DNA of 64,000 nucleotides from Babylonia areolata. Taxonomy: Eukaryota > Mollusca > Gastropoda > Neogastropoda > Buccinidae. The position numbers and the translations under genes were made by a program. A model generated the notes under the pieces. The model was not told the DNA's origin. It saw only the letters and a program-made list of their open reading frames with translations, and ran no database searches. The stretch spans positions 23,422,935 to 23,486,934 of the forward strand of contig NC_134876.1 in the NCBI RefSeq assembly GCF_041734735.1, in the 5' to 3' direction. How positions within the stretch are numbered: position 1 is the first letter of the stretch; each line of letters begins with the position of its first letter. Positions 35,590 to 46,942 of this stretch are shown piece after piece.

Positions 35590-37655
35590 AAATGCTCCAC
35601 TCCCTTTCAAACATGGGAATCCCGCAGGGTTCCATTATTTCTCCATTGTTTTTCAACATTATGCTTTATGATTTACATACATGTTTTTCATCATCTACCA
35701 AGCTGGTTCAATATGCTGATGATATTGCTATATGGATTCAGACATCCTTGAGGAAAAGGACAAGCCTACATTACATCAATTATGTACAGAAACATTTTCA
35801 GGGTGAACTCGACAGACTGAGTAGCTCTTTGCAATCTAATGGTTTTGAGTTTTCTGTAGAAAAAACACATTTGATCCTCTTTAATAATGGTTATAATCCC
35901 AGCAAACTACCACGTTTTTTTTTAGGAGGACGTGAAATATTTTTCAAGTCGGAAATCAAATTTCTTGGGATCCTATTTACTTCAAAACTAAACTGGAAGA
36001 AACATATTGATTCAATGATGACTAAAGCAGTTAAAAGTTTAAATTTCTTAAAAATTGTAAGTCACTCATCTTGGGGACAAGACTCCAAAATTCTTTTACA
36101 TTTAGCGACATCTCTCCTAAGATCAAGATTGACCTACGGTCAAGAAATTTTCTTTTCTGCTCCGCCGACGTTTCTAAAGAAGCTGCGAATAATTGACAGT
36201 AAAGCTGTGAAACTGGCTTTAGGGGTACCTGTGCATAACTAAGACCTCAGAAGCCTATAAGCTTGCGGGTATTCTACCACTAGATGAAATCAGAAAATTA
36301 AGTTCTGCTAAATATATTGTGAGATGTACAGCAGTGGATGATTTTGAGGAATTAAATATTAGGTCTGATATTGATTTTCCAAAAAATGCACAAAATAATT
36401 CAAATCTACAAACCATTCGCACATATGTGTCAGATATTTTAAATTCTTCAGACATTGATTTGCATGATATGGCACCTCGTGTTCTGGTGCCACATGTCCC
36501 TCCCTGGGAGTTAACAAAAGCAAACGTCAACATATGTGCTTCTGACACAACAAAAGGAGAATCTCCACATATAATAGCAGCATCTGTCAGAATTGAATTA
36601 GAAGAAAATTTTGAGTATCATTTAAAAGTTTACACTGATGGCTCGGTTCTGGATGATAGCAGTGCAGGATCTGCTTTTGTCATTCCTGACCTAAAAACAG
36701 AAAAATCATATTATTTAGGTAAGGGACATTCAATTTTTACAGCTGAATTGGTGGCCATCCCTATGGCTTTATATCATCTTGTTGATATACCAATCATAGT
36801 AAGTAATATCCTATGTTGTGTTGATTCTCAATCTGTCTTAAAAGGTTTGCTCCTTTTTGAGAATAATCAAAGAGAAGATTTATTTTTTGAAATTAGGTAT
36901 TTATTGCACTCCCTATTTGTGAAGGGTACAAATGTTGATTTTTGTTGGATACCATCCCACACTGGATTCCGTTATAACGACCAAGCAGATAGGGCAGCAA
37001 AAAGGGGAGCAAAAAATCATATAGATAGTATAAAAGTATATTGCCCATTGTCATACAAGGAAATAAGCAATATACTAGAAAGAGACTTTTAAAGGTGCTT
37101 GAATTCAAGTCTAAAACCTCGTCAGTTGACTCTCTCAGACTTTGGTCCGATTCGCAGACCAATTCTGAGTTTAGCTCTCAGACTATTATCAAATTCATTA
37201 CTGACCAAGTATTGTTCTAATGTCAAGCGTATATGCTTTAATAACCTGACAATTGAGCATATAATTTTTCACTGTAGCTTGATGAAGCCTTTTGTACACG
37301 AAAGTGTGTCTTCACAAGTGACTGAGAACGTTGATGTTTTTGACTTTTTGCATTCATTATCAGTTGTTTCGCTTGTCAGTTTAACGACTTCTCTTTTACG
37401 AAGTCCTTTAAGTAATTTCCTGTAACTGTATTTAGAGGGTGTTTTTTTGTTTGTTTGTTTTGTTTTTCTTCCAAATTTTACCCACATTTTTACCCTCATT
37501 TGCCCAGTTTCCCCCAACCTCCATTCATCCACATCTCCACTCCTTCTAACCGATAATACTCAGATGTATTCATAAATACTTTTACAAAATGTCTTCAATC
37601 ACCGATATGTGTGACGGGACACTAAACAAAAATTCCTCCTCCCTTTCAAAGAAGT
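35590..37655 (+). mobile_element. LINE D: 3' half of an RNase-H-bearing LINE
   Basis: It begins at the RT motif MGIPQGSIISPLFFNIML, continues with VQYADDIAIW and a thumb region (open to 36242), then an RNase H domain with TDGS, TAELVAIP, VDSQSVLKG and WIPSHTGFRYNDQADRAAK (36319-37092). It ends with a C-terminal zinc segment containing IEHIIFHC (37099-37425). The 3' UTR ends near GTGACGGGACACTAAAC at about 37610-37655. It is 5' truncated before the palm, with frame breaks near 36242 and 37092. RNase H places it in the I/Jockey-type group. Confidence 0.8.
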
Positions 37656-37689
37656 AGAAGATGCAATTGCGTCATTTGGAAATAAAAAG

Positions 37690-38097
37690 TAGCTGTATTG
37701 TATTACTTTTTTGGTCACAACAGATTTCTCTGTGTGAAATTCGGGCTGCTGTCCCCAGGGAGAGCGCATCGCTGCACCTTTTTTTTTTTTTTTAGTTTGT
37801 TTGTTGTATTTTTCCCTGCCTACAGCTTTTTGTGCTTTCCTATCGAAGTGGATTTTTCTAAAGAATTTTGCCAGGGACAACCCTTTCGTTGCCGTGGTTT
37901 CTTTTACGTGCGCTAAGTGCATGCTGCACATGGGACCTCGATTTATCGTCTCATCCGAATGACCAGCGTTCAGACCACTACTCAAGGCCTAGTGGAGGCG
38001 GAGAAAATACTGGCGACTCGGCCGGGATTCTCTCGCTTTCAAGGGGGACGCGTTACCCCCAGGCCATCACTCCACACAGTGCAGGTTATGGTGTTTT
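37690..38097 (-). repeat. SINE family 2, nearly full-length copy
   Basis: On the minus strand from 38097 the head reads TGATGGCCTGGGGGTAACGC, resembling a tRNA A box. It is followed by AGCGAGAGAATCCCGG, the body (GAGGTCCCATGTGCAGCATG), and the distal block CTCCCTGGGGACAGCAGCCC before an ATACAA-like tail. The distal block matches positions 50-130 and the middle matches 27793-27883. It separates LINE D from the related fragment at 38108. Confidence 0.8.
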
Positions 38098-38107
38098 TTT
38101 CGTAAAC

Positions 38108-38800
38108 CATGATCAGTCATCTTCCTAAAGAACAGTGCAAGCTCCTTCATACGCTTTTTGCGAAATGTTGGGAAACAGGCAAAACAACTTGTATATGGAG
38201 AAAAGCTATTATTACTACCATACTTAAATCAGCTGAACCACGATAAGACCCATCGAGTTACAGACCTATGTCCTTAACATCGCACGTCGGAAAAATCATG
38301 GAGAAAATCATATTGATGAGGCTAACTTATTATTATGATGAAAATAAAATTACTCATATTGCACAGGCCGGATACAGAAAAGGCAGATCTACGTTAGATC
38401 AGCTAGTAAAACTAACAACAAACACAAAATAACAGTTTTCAAAGAGAAAGAGTGTTTTGCCACGTTTTTGGATGTACAAAAAATCTTATGACCGCATTTG
38501 GCATGCCAGATTACTGTTTAAGCAAAAGAATATTTGGTTAATTGGCATGTATACAGGTATAGAAAATCTCTTTTGACAGAAGGATGCATCACCACTAAAA
38601 CTGGGCAATCATTGTCGTCTTCAAGATCAATGAACAAGGGTATTCCGCAAGGATCTATAATTTCCCCACTTTTGTTCAATATAATGTTGTATGATTTGCC
38701 AAAATATTGAATATTTGTTTAAATCTATAAATATCGCCCAATACGCTGATGATATAGCAATTTGGTTGAACGTACCTTTGAGAAAGAAAACAGGCTTGAG
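38108..38800 (+). mobile_element. LINE D-like fragment: RT fingers and palm
   Basis: The plus strand shows, over several frames, HTLFAKCWETGKTTCIW, SSYRPMSLTSHVGKIMEKI, AGYRKGRSTLDQLVKL, NKGIPQGSIISPLLFNIML and AQYADDIAIWLNVPLRKK. The last two overlap and closely match LINE D, so this is a second copy of the same family, truncated at both ends. It carries several stops and frameshifts. Confidence 0.75.
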
Positions 38801-38807
38801 ATATATA

Positions 38808-38992
38808 TGTGACAATGGTGTCAGCCATTCTCCAGTCTGCCAGATCTTGTTGCAGATTATGGTGAGATCGCTGATCATGGCTTCTCTCCCTGTCTGTAGA
38901 AGCTCGACCGGAATGTTGTCCATTCTTAGCGACTTTCCTAGCTTCAATACTTTTACTGCAGCCTCGATTTCTTCTCAAAGGATGGGACACTC
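38808..38992 (-). mobile_element. RTE-like LINE fragment: RT finger region
   Basis: The minus strand reads AAVKVLKLGKSLRMDNIPVE, then LLQTGREAMISDLTIICNKI and WQTGEW. This matches the start of the RT domain in RTE-type LINEs. Only about 180 bp remain, sandwiched between plus-strand fragments of two other families. Confidence 0.65.
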
Positions 38993-38994
38993 GT

Positions 38995-40925
38995 TAATGA
39001 GAAACATCGCACATACAGAGCCCACCTTGATAACTCAAGAAAGATGCTCTGAAAACATAAGGAAGACCGTCCAACAAAAGCTTCGCATGATGCAGGATTC
39101 CTGGCTGAGTAAGAAAGCCAATGGGATCCAGGGCTTTGCTGTCAGGCACGAGATAAAGAACGTTTAGGTTTCGCTGAAAGAAGTCTACAGTCCTACCATC
39201 AACAACCAAGCTGTCGAAAGGCTGCCCCAAGTGTCAGTCAGCGAGTCACTCGATGCCCCACCAACCTTGGGGGAGACACAGAAAGCAATATTTCTGTTCT
39301 CCGACGGCAAAGCACCTGGCTCAGACTCCAGGTGAGATCTACACGGAAGGTGGTGTGGCTCTTGCTGAAAAACTCCATCAATTGTTTCAGCTTATATGGC
39401 AGCAGGAGACCATCCCACAATATCTTAAGGATGCCTCCATCACTCACCTGTACAAACGCAGATCTTTGATAACTATCATGGGATTTCCTTGCTATCCATA
39501 GCAGGGAAACTCTTTGCCAGGATACTCCTCAACCGTCTCATCGATCATCTCGAGCAAGGTCTGCTGCCAGAGAGCCAGGATTCCAGGCAAAGCGCGGGAG
39601 TATCAGCATTGTGTTTGCTGCTAGACAACTCCAAGAGAAGTGCCAGGAACAATGTCAGCCTCTTCTCCGCCGTCGATCTGACCAATGCCTTTGACACTGC
39701 AAGTAGAGAGGGTCTTTGGTGAATCATGGGCAAGTACGGCTGCCCTAGGAAGTTCATTGCAGTCGTGCACCAGTACCATGATGGCATGGTGGCCAGTGTG
39801 CAAGACAACGGATATGCATCTGAACAGTTCCCTGTGCAATGGCATGAAGCAAGGCTGTGTCCTTGCCCCTACCCAGTTCAGCCTCATGTTCACAGCCATG
39901 CTGACTGATGCCTTCAGTGAAATTGGTGGGCATAGGCATCAGGTACAGCACAGATGGTAATCTGTTTAACCTCAGGGGCTCCAAGCAAGAACAAAGGTCA
40001 CAACAGATACCATCAGAGACTTCCTGTTCGCAGATGACTGTGCCCTCAACACTGGCTCAGAAGCTGGTATGCAACACAAAATTGACATGTTCTCTGATGC
40101 CTGTCACAACTTCGGTCTCACCATCAGTACCAAGAAGACTGAAGTAATGCATCAACCAGCTTCAGGTAAGCCCTACGTTGAACCCAGCATCACCATCAAA
40201 GGTCAACGACTGAGAGCAGTTGACAGGTTCACTTGTCGTGGCAGCACAATGTCCAAATACGCCATTGTCGATGAAGAGATAAACTTGAGGATCGCGAAAG
40301 CCAGTGACACTTTCGGCCGACAACACAACAATGTGTGGAATAGAACAGGCATCAGCCCTGAAACTAAGCTGAAAGTGTACTCCCTACGCAGGTTTTCGCC
40401 CGTGAGACCTGGACAGTTTACCAGTGCCATGCCAAGAAACTAAACCTCTTCCACACAGCCTGCCTCAAGAAGTTCCTTGGGATCAGATGGCAAGACAGGG
40501 TCCCAGACACTAAGGTTCCCTCCTGTTCAGGTCTGCCTAGCATTCACACCATCCTTATGCACACAGCTTCGCTGGGTAGGACATGTAGCTCGTATGCTAG
40601 ACCATTGGCTGCCAATGAAACACTTCAATGGTGAGCTGCGATAGGGCAAGCGCTCCCATGGAGGCCAGAAAAAGCGTTTCAGTGACACGCTGAAGTCATC
40701 TCTGAAGGCCTTCAACATCAACCCGGACACAATGGAGTATGCAGCCGTGGACTGGTCCGCATGGGGATCTGCCATTTTCAAAGGTGCCTTGGTGAAGCCA
40801 CCATGACAGCTGTTGCTGAGCAGTGGAGATAGGCACAGAAAGCCCGAGCCTTAGAACCCCCAACTACCTCCACCATCCCCTGTCCTCACTGCCCGAGAAC
40901 CTTCGTGGAAGAGTTTATGACACCA
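38995..40925 (+). mobile_element. LINE B-like relic (RT part)
   Basis: It starts in the linker (QQKLRMMQDSWLSKKANGIQ, against LKLQQMQDSWLSNKADEIQG in LINE B). RT motifs follow: YKRRSLITI, LLSIAGKLFARILLNRLIDH, TNAFDTASREGL, GMKQGCVLAPTQFSLMF and [10 protein letters not shown]. The relic ends with PCPHCPRTFVEEF, the first half of the C-terminal knuckle. The endonuclease is absent. Many frame changes indicate an old copy. Confidence 0.75.
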
Positions 40926-41243
40926 AACTGGTGAGTTTGTGTCATGGTCCCTTTCTGTTTATATATACATACTGTGTCCAACTGAGATTCCCGCTTGCAC
41001 TTCCCTGCTTTTCTTGCCGTGATTTCTGCGGGCATTCTTTGTTGGCCACTGAATGGCACTTCCTGCCACTGAATGGCACTTCATGCTTAGCTATTTGGGG
41101 ACTGGCTACAGACACTCTCAACTAGGTCTCGTGACCAGTCGTTCAGGATCAGTCAGCTATGTCTTAACTTCCATACTCGACAGGTATTTGAGGTGCACGG
41201 GTTCGCGCAGTTGTGTGTGTGCATGTGTTTTTGTGTGTGTACA

Positions 41244-41279
<36 letters not shown>

Positions 41280-41385
41280 TGTGTGTCTGTGTGTGTGCGT
41301 GCGTGCGTGCCTATATACACGCACAAGCTTTTTACAAGAGGCAAGAAACACACACTGTCTGGTGCTCACGTTCCTTGCGAACGTA

Positions 41386-41431
<46 letters not shown>

Positions 41432-41437
41432 CACACA

Positions 41438-41486
<49 letters not shown>

Positions 41487-41595
41487 GCGCGCTCATACAT
41501 ACATGTGCACAGACACACACTGACACACACGCGCAGGGAGGCAAGACGAGAAGATATATCAATCTTTTAGTTTTTAGGGAAATAAGCAGTGGTAG
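40926..41595. other. Gene-free stretch with Z-DNA-prone microsatellites
   Basis: It holds (GT)n at about 41204-41316 and (CA)n followed by (CG)n at 41391-41492. The remainder, including a duplicated CACTGAATGGCACTTC, has no recognisable feature. Confidence 0.55.
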
Positions 41596-41599
41596 GTGT

Positions 41600-42325
41600 A
41601 GCTGGATCTTTGCAGAGCTTCTAAATTTGACCATGTTTCTCCTCTCCTTCAGTCTCTCCACTGGTTGCCTGTTTCTGATCGAATAGACTATAAGCTATCC
41701 ACTCTGACCTTTTCTGCAGTCAACGGATCTGGCCCCAAGTATCTTTCTGAACTCATCCATATCTATACCCCGTCTCGCCAGCTCCGTTCTTCCTCTGATA
41801 CTCGACTTCTCAGGATACCTCACGTCAGAAGTAAGACCTATGGACACAGATCGTTTTCTTTTCAATCGCCAAAGACGTGGAACAAGCTCCCTGATAACCT
41901 CCGTCACTCTGATTCCCTCGCATCTTTTAAATCTCGTCTCAAAACTCACCTTTTCCCTCAGCAATAAGTTCAATTGTGGCAGGTCCACAACTACATGCAT
42001 GTATATGAATGTGTATTGTGTGTGCGTGTGTTTATGTAAGTTTGTGCCTGCCTATGTGTGCGTATTTGTTAGGGTAGCTGTTAGATACACATGTATGTTA
42101 AAATGTATGTATGCAGTGTGTGTGTGTGTGTGCGTGCGTGCGTGTGTGTGTGCGCGTACGTGCGTGCGTGCGCGTGTGTGTGTGTGTGTGGTCACATTTT
42201 GGTGTGTGTATGTAACATAGATATAATGTTTTATGTTATCAAAAGCGTTTTTGTAAAGCACCTAGAGCAGATTTCTGGATAGTGTGCTATATAAGTATCC
42301 ATTATTATCATTATTATTAATATGG
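41600..42325 (+). mobile_element. L2-like LINE 3' end
   Basis: The plus strand at 41665-41967 encodes LSTLTFSAVNGSGPKYLSEL, IYTPSRQLRSSSDTRLL, SFQSPKTWNKLPDNL and ASFKSRLKTHLF, the well-known C-terminus of L2/CR1-type LINEs. The 3' UTR contains GT repeats (42117-42190) and ends with TTGTAAAGCACC, GTGCTATATAAGTATCCAT and an ATTATT-type tail at 42300-42320. The body is 5' truncated. It is the probable partner of SINE family 1, by shared tail. Confidence 0.8.
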
Positions 42326-42742
42326 TTAGGATGTGGAAGGAGAGCTTGAAGGTGTGATGGGAGATGTAGTGACAGTGGTGTCCAGCTGTTCTGTACATTT
42401 CCTTATATGTCTGTGTTGTCTGTATTGAGTGAATATGAATAGAGCTTGTCTAGAATTCATGATCACTTTAGTCTTTCTGGCTACGGGTGTGTGAGTTGCA
42501 GCTTTCCCTGTGTGTTCGGTCGTGCCAGGCTGTTTTCGGATGAAGACGGATGTCTCCGAGTCAGATTCTTTCAAGTTCTTGGTTGGTCGCTTGGTTGTCT
42601 TGTGGTTGTTTTGTGTGTGGTTTGGCTAAAAATGATTTTGCTGCTAGCTTGCTTAAACTATATGATGATCGAGTATTATGCATTAGCTGTCTTTTTTGAC
42701 ATTTGGTCTTGTTTTTTTCATGAATGGCGTATTGCTCCACAG

Positions 42743-45700
42743 AAACCAAAGCCTTGGTGATTGTGATGACATCACCATCGACTGGTTATATCACCTTAAA
42801 CAGAACTGTCCCCATTCCGCGTCATGGTTCTTTGTGGGCACATGTACATGTTCCTTCGAACAATATAGTCATGGTCATTTTCAAACCGACAGTGAAAAGT
42901 CCCATGCGTTTTACTCTTGTGTATTTTTCAAATTTTTCAAAACCTGACAGTCTTTATAAGACAACGAAACGTCATAGGGTGCCCTCATATCGACCAGAAC
43001 CTTATTTTGCGAATGTGTATGATGCTGTAAAGGTCGGGGTTAATCTTGAAAGATGTCCTGATGACATTTGCGTTCCGCCTTTATTTTTGTTATATTTCTC
43101 TTTCTTCCCTGCTAACAAATTACTTAAAAAGTTGCCCAGTGGTTTATGGAACTGCTCAGTAGATCACGTTTCCAGTTTTCTACATCACCTGGAATGCAAC
43201 CTGAGGACAGAGTGTGAAGACGGGCGGGATGAAACAGGACAATGTCCATTCAGCAGTCCGCACTGCCAGGGTTGGGTGTCCATGTGTAATGGTTGTTACA
43301 CAATAGTGCGTAGTCTTGAGCGCATTAATAGTGCAACTGATATCAATGAAGTAGCAGATGAGTACTGTAATTCTTTTGGAGGCACACTGATGATGCCCAT
43401 GTGTGTTTTTAATTTGCTTGAAGCGTTTTTCACTCAAACAAGTCACTGGCCACATGATCGTGTTATATTTGTGTATGGTTTATATTCTAATGATGAATCA
43501 TTGCCTCTGATGTACAGACATAGTGCAGTTCGTGCAAAAAGATTTGTCTATCATCATAATGCTTATGATATCGTCCGTTGCATCTATAGAAAGAGAGGGT
43601 GTATAATACGTGATTCTATCTTATCAGAATTCAGAAATGATTGGTGTCAAATATCTCGAAGTATCTCGTACAAAGCAGTTTGCGGAATAAAGAACAACAG
43701 AACAGACGAAAACTCGTATTTGAATGAAATTTTCATGGACAATGAAACCTGTGCGTTACTTCCAGAACAAATGTCCATACAAAAGTGCGATGATGGTCAA
43801 GTAACATACTCATTTCTTTTGACTGGCTCTACTCAATATGATGTGTGTGGTCAACGTCACACATCGTATGTTCATGACCATTTCTCAGTGGTAGAAATCA
43901 AAACTAAAGCAAATCATTACAGTTCAATAAATATATATGAATGCGATGACCACGCCACAACTCTTTCGTACACACTGGTATGTAACTTCATAAGTGACTG
44001 CCGCGATGACAGTGATGAAACATTTTGTGTTCATTCTTCTTGTGTCCAACAGTTCACATGCACCAATGGTCAGTGTCTAGATTTTGACAGGGTATGTGAT
44101 GAAATGTTCCACTGTCATGATAAATCTGACGAAAGACATTGTGATGGAAGCCAAAACATCCCTCTTAAATCTGTTCCACCTCCTGTTGTTATCAATTTTG
44201 ATGGCATAACCAAATTCATCTCAACACCAATGGATTCCAATGACTCTTGTCCTAACACTCACTATCGTTGTCCTGGGAAAATCCATGCCTGTCTGCCTGT
44301 CTACACACGATGCAATGGAATGTATGACTGTTCTGGTCTCCAGGATGAAGAGGGATGTGAAAAGATGAAGTGTCCAGGATTTTTCAGGTGCAGATCTTCC
44401 ACAACCTGTTTGCACAGCGACCATTTGTGTGATGGTTGGCCTCACTGTCCAATGCATGACGATGAATCGTTTTGTGAAGTGACATGTCCTGGGGGCTGCC
44501 TGTGTCAAGGTCACACATTTCTGTGTCATCAGTCTTTCTCTGCAGCAGTCTTTGTTCATCTGCGCTACTTGGACGCCACAGGTTCAGCTATGACACTATC
44601 AGATGTGAGCAACAACACCTATCTGATTCATCTTGTTCTTGCCAACTGTTCTATGTCCATCTTGCCCAGTGTAAAGATGTTGAACTTAAGGGTTTTGAAT
44701 CTTGTTGGCAACCAACTTCAGCGTGTCAACATGACTTTGTTCCTCGGATTAGAAAATCTACAATTGTTGTCTCTGTCTGACAATCCTCTTACCTCAATCC
44801 ACACTGACCTTTCATCCCCTGCCCAGTTAGGTGAACTCACAGAGATAGACCTGTCTTACACCTTATTGACTGTGTTCAATAGTGAAGTTATGTCATTATT
44901 TCCAAGATTATCAAAACTGAATTTAACTTCAACTTCCATTCACACAATCAGCGAAAGTGGATTTCAGTACACGCCGAAGTTAACTGGTCTGTATATGGAA
45001 GGTAGTCCGTTAAAATCATTTCCGTCTAACATTTTCAAAGATATTTCACATCTCCGTGTCATATCTTCAGACAATTATAAAATTTGCTGTACTGACATAC
45101 TGCCCCATTATTTTACTGATTTACATGATTCATCATGTCACGCTCCAAAAAATGAAATTTCTTCCTGTGAAGATTTATTACAAACATGGACATACCGAGT
45201 ATTTTTGTGGTTGATCACCTGTCTGTCACTTGCTGGCAATGTCTTCTGCTTCTGTGCACGTTTGTTTGCTGGAACCATGTCATCTTCAAGTGGATTCAGT
45301 GTGTTTGTCACCAACCTTACCATGGCTGACTTCCTCATGGGCGTTTACATGGCTATTATCGGAGCGGCAGATGAACAGTTCCGTGGCAGATATCTCTACT
45401 ATGATGACATATGGACAGGCAGTGTGACCTGTAAAGTGGCTGGAGTTTTGTCCTTCTTATCCAGTGAGGTATCAGCTCTGATCATATGCCTGATTACACT
45501 GGATCGTTTTGTTGTGCTTTGTTTTCCATTCAGCACCTTACGATTTAAGAGGGCATCAGCAGCAGTGGCGTGTCTGCTGGTGTGGATGGCGGGGTGGATT
45601 TTAGTCTTGCTGCCTTTACTTCCAGTGACATCACACTGGGAGTTTTATAGTCAGACAGGTATTTGCATTCCTTTGCCAGTCACAAGACAGTATTTCAAAG

Positions 45701-46116
45701 GAAAAATGTATTCTTTCAGCGTCATGATCGTATTTAATTTCATTCTGTTTTTACTCATCTCTGCTGGTCAAGCTTTCATCTACTGGTCAGTACAGAGCAA
45801 TGCTTTGAAAACCAATAATTCAAAAGTGTCACGCGACTTGATCATAGCTCGCCGTTTGATCACTGTTGCCGTAACAGATTTTATGTGCTGGTTTCCTATT
45901 GGATTGTGTGGGTTTATGGCACTGGCCGATACTCCCATTCCTGGAGAAGTAAATGTGGCTTTATCTATATTCATATTGCCTCTTAACTCTGCTATCAATC
46001 CTTTCCTGTACACTTTCAACATATTGGCAGAAAAACGGAGAAAGTCCAATGAGGCGGCATTGCTAAAATGGCTGGAATCTCACGTTGACACTCTTGACAT
46101 TCCTCGGAATTCGTGA
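42743..46116 (+). CDS. GRL101-like multi-domain receptor, third paralogue (terminal exon)
   Basis: This is a large exon, open from an ATG at 42724; a pyrimidine-rich stretch ending in CTCCACAG suggests that splicing starts the exon at 42743. Numbering from 42724: CUB-like segment (about 20-135), LDLa 1 (about 144-178, DGRDETGQC), C-type-lectin-like domain (about 185-320), LDLa 2-5 (about 407-583), LRR N-cap (CPGGCLCQG, about 586), LRRs to about 790, and seven helices from about 820. Canonical class A residues are all present: N839 (1.50), D869 (2.50), R928 in LDRF (3.50), W958 (4.50), P1058 in CWFP (6.50) and N1092 in NPFLY (7.49). A working G-protein-coupled receptor is therefore likely. It is well diverged from the palindromic pair and lacks their N-terminal Cys-rich extension, which may lie in an upstream exon. 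ATTAAA at 46131 could serve polyadenylation. Confidence 0.9.
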
Positions 46117-46169
46117 TGTGCAGTATATTGATTAAAATTGTGCTTGTGTACGTACGTTGTCTGTCTGAC

Positions 46170-46171
46170 TC

Positions 46172-46263
<92 letters not shown>
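46170..46263. repeat. (CTGT)n-(CT)n microsatellite
   Basis: CTGT units pass into a pure CT tract of about 65 bp in the 3' region of the third receptor. Confidence 0.95.
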
Positions 46264-46266
<3 letters not shown>

Positions 46267-46498
46267 GCTTCCTTTACTTTCAGCCAGGGAGACACTGAAA
46301 TCTCCAGAAGTGAATCATTGCAGATTTTGTGAAGATTTAATCCAGCATACCTGCTGATGGCCTGCTGATTTGACGGTGGGAAGCTGAACATGATGCCACA
46401 GAAATAGAATGCTGTCCCCTATGAAATGGAAGACACAGGCGATCCAACTGTCGCCGTCCTCAGACTGACAACGACTGGTCAGTCCTCTGTTGCATTAG

Positions 46499-46730
46499 TT
46501 AACTCTCTCCATACGAACGGCGAAAGAGACGACGTTAACAGCGTTTCAGCCCAATTACCACCATCAAAATATTGCAAGCGGAAGGCTCTTATACTGAAGA
46601 GGTGAATGTTGACAAAGAATACCACAATTCTGACGACGGAAGCTAAAGGTTGGGTCATTGAGACACCCACTGGACATCCGAGGGGTCTGTGTAAAGGAGA
46701 AGAGAGGACTGGCCGTACTGAGTGAGTTAA
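46499..46730 (+). mobile_element. TTAA-flanked MITE, copy 2
   Basis: This 232-bp copy matches the reverse complement of 361-592 at about 97%. It has the same TTAA ends and imperfect terminal inverted repeats. It sits about 380 bp downstream of the third receptor's stop codon. Confidence 0.8.
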
Positions 46731-46942
46731 AGATCACATCGCTGCTGTATATCACCGAAAGCGTCCGTCTCAGGTGAACGGAGACAAGAGAAGAGCTGTG
46801 AAAGGCAGGCAAGTGAACGTCACCGCCTCTGGTTTCTTTCTGCCAGCCCTCCGTGTCTGTTCTGGGTCAATGAACACACTGGCAGTGATCAAACAGATGG
46901 ACATGCTTCTGTGAAACCGTCCTTCCTTCTGCGTCTCTATCA

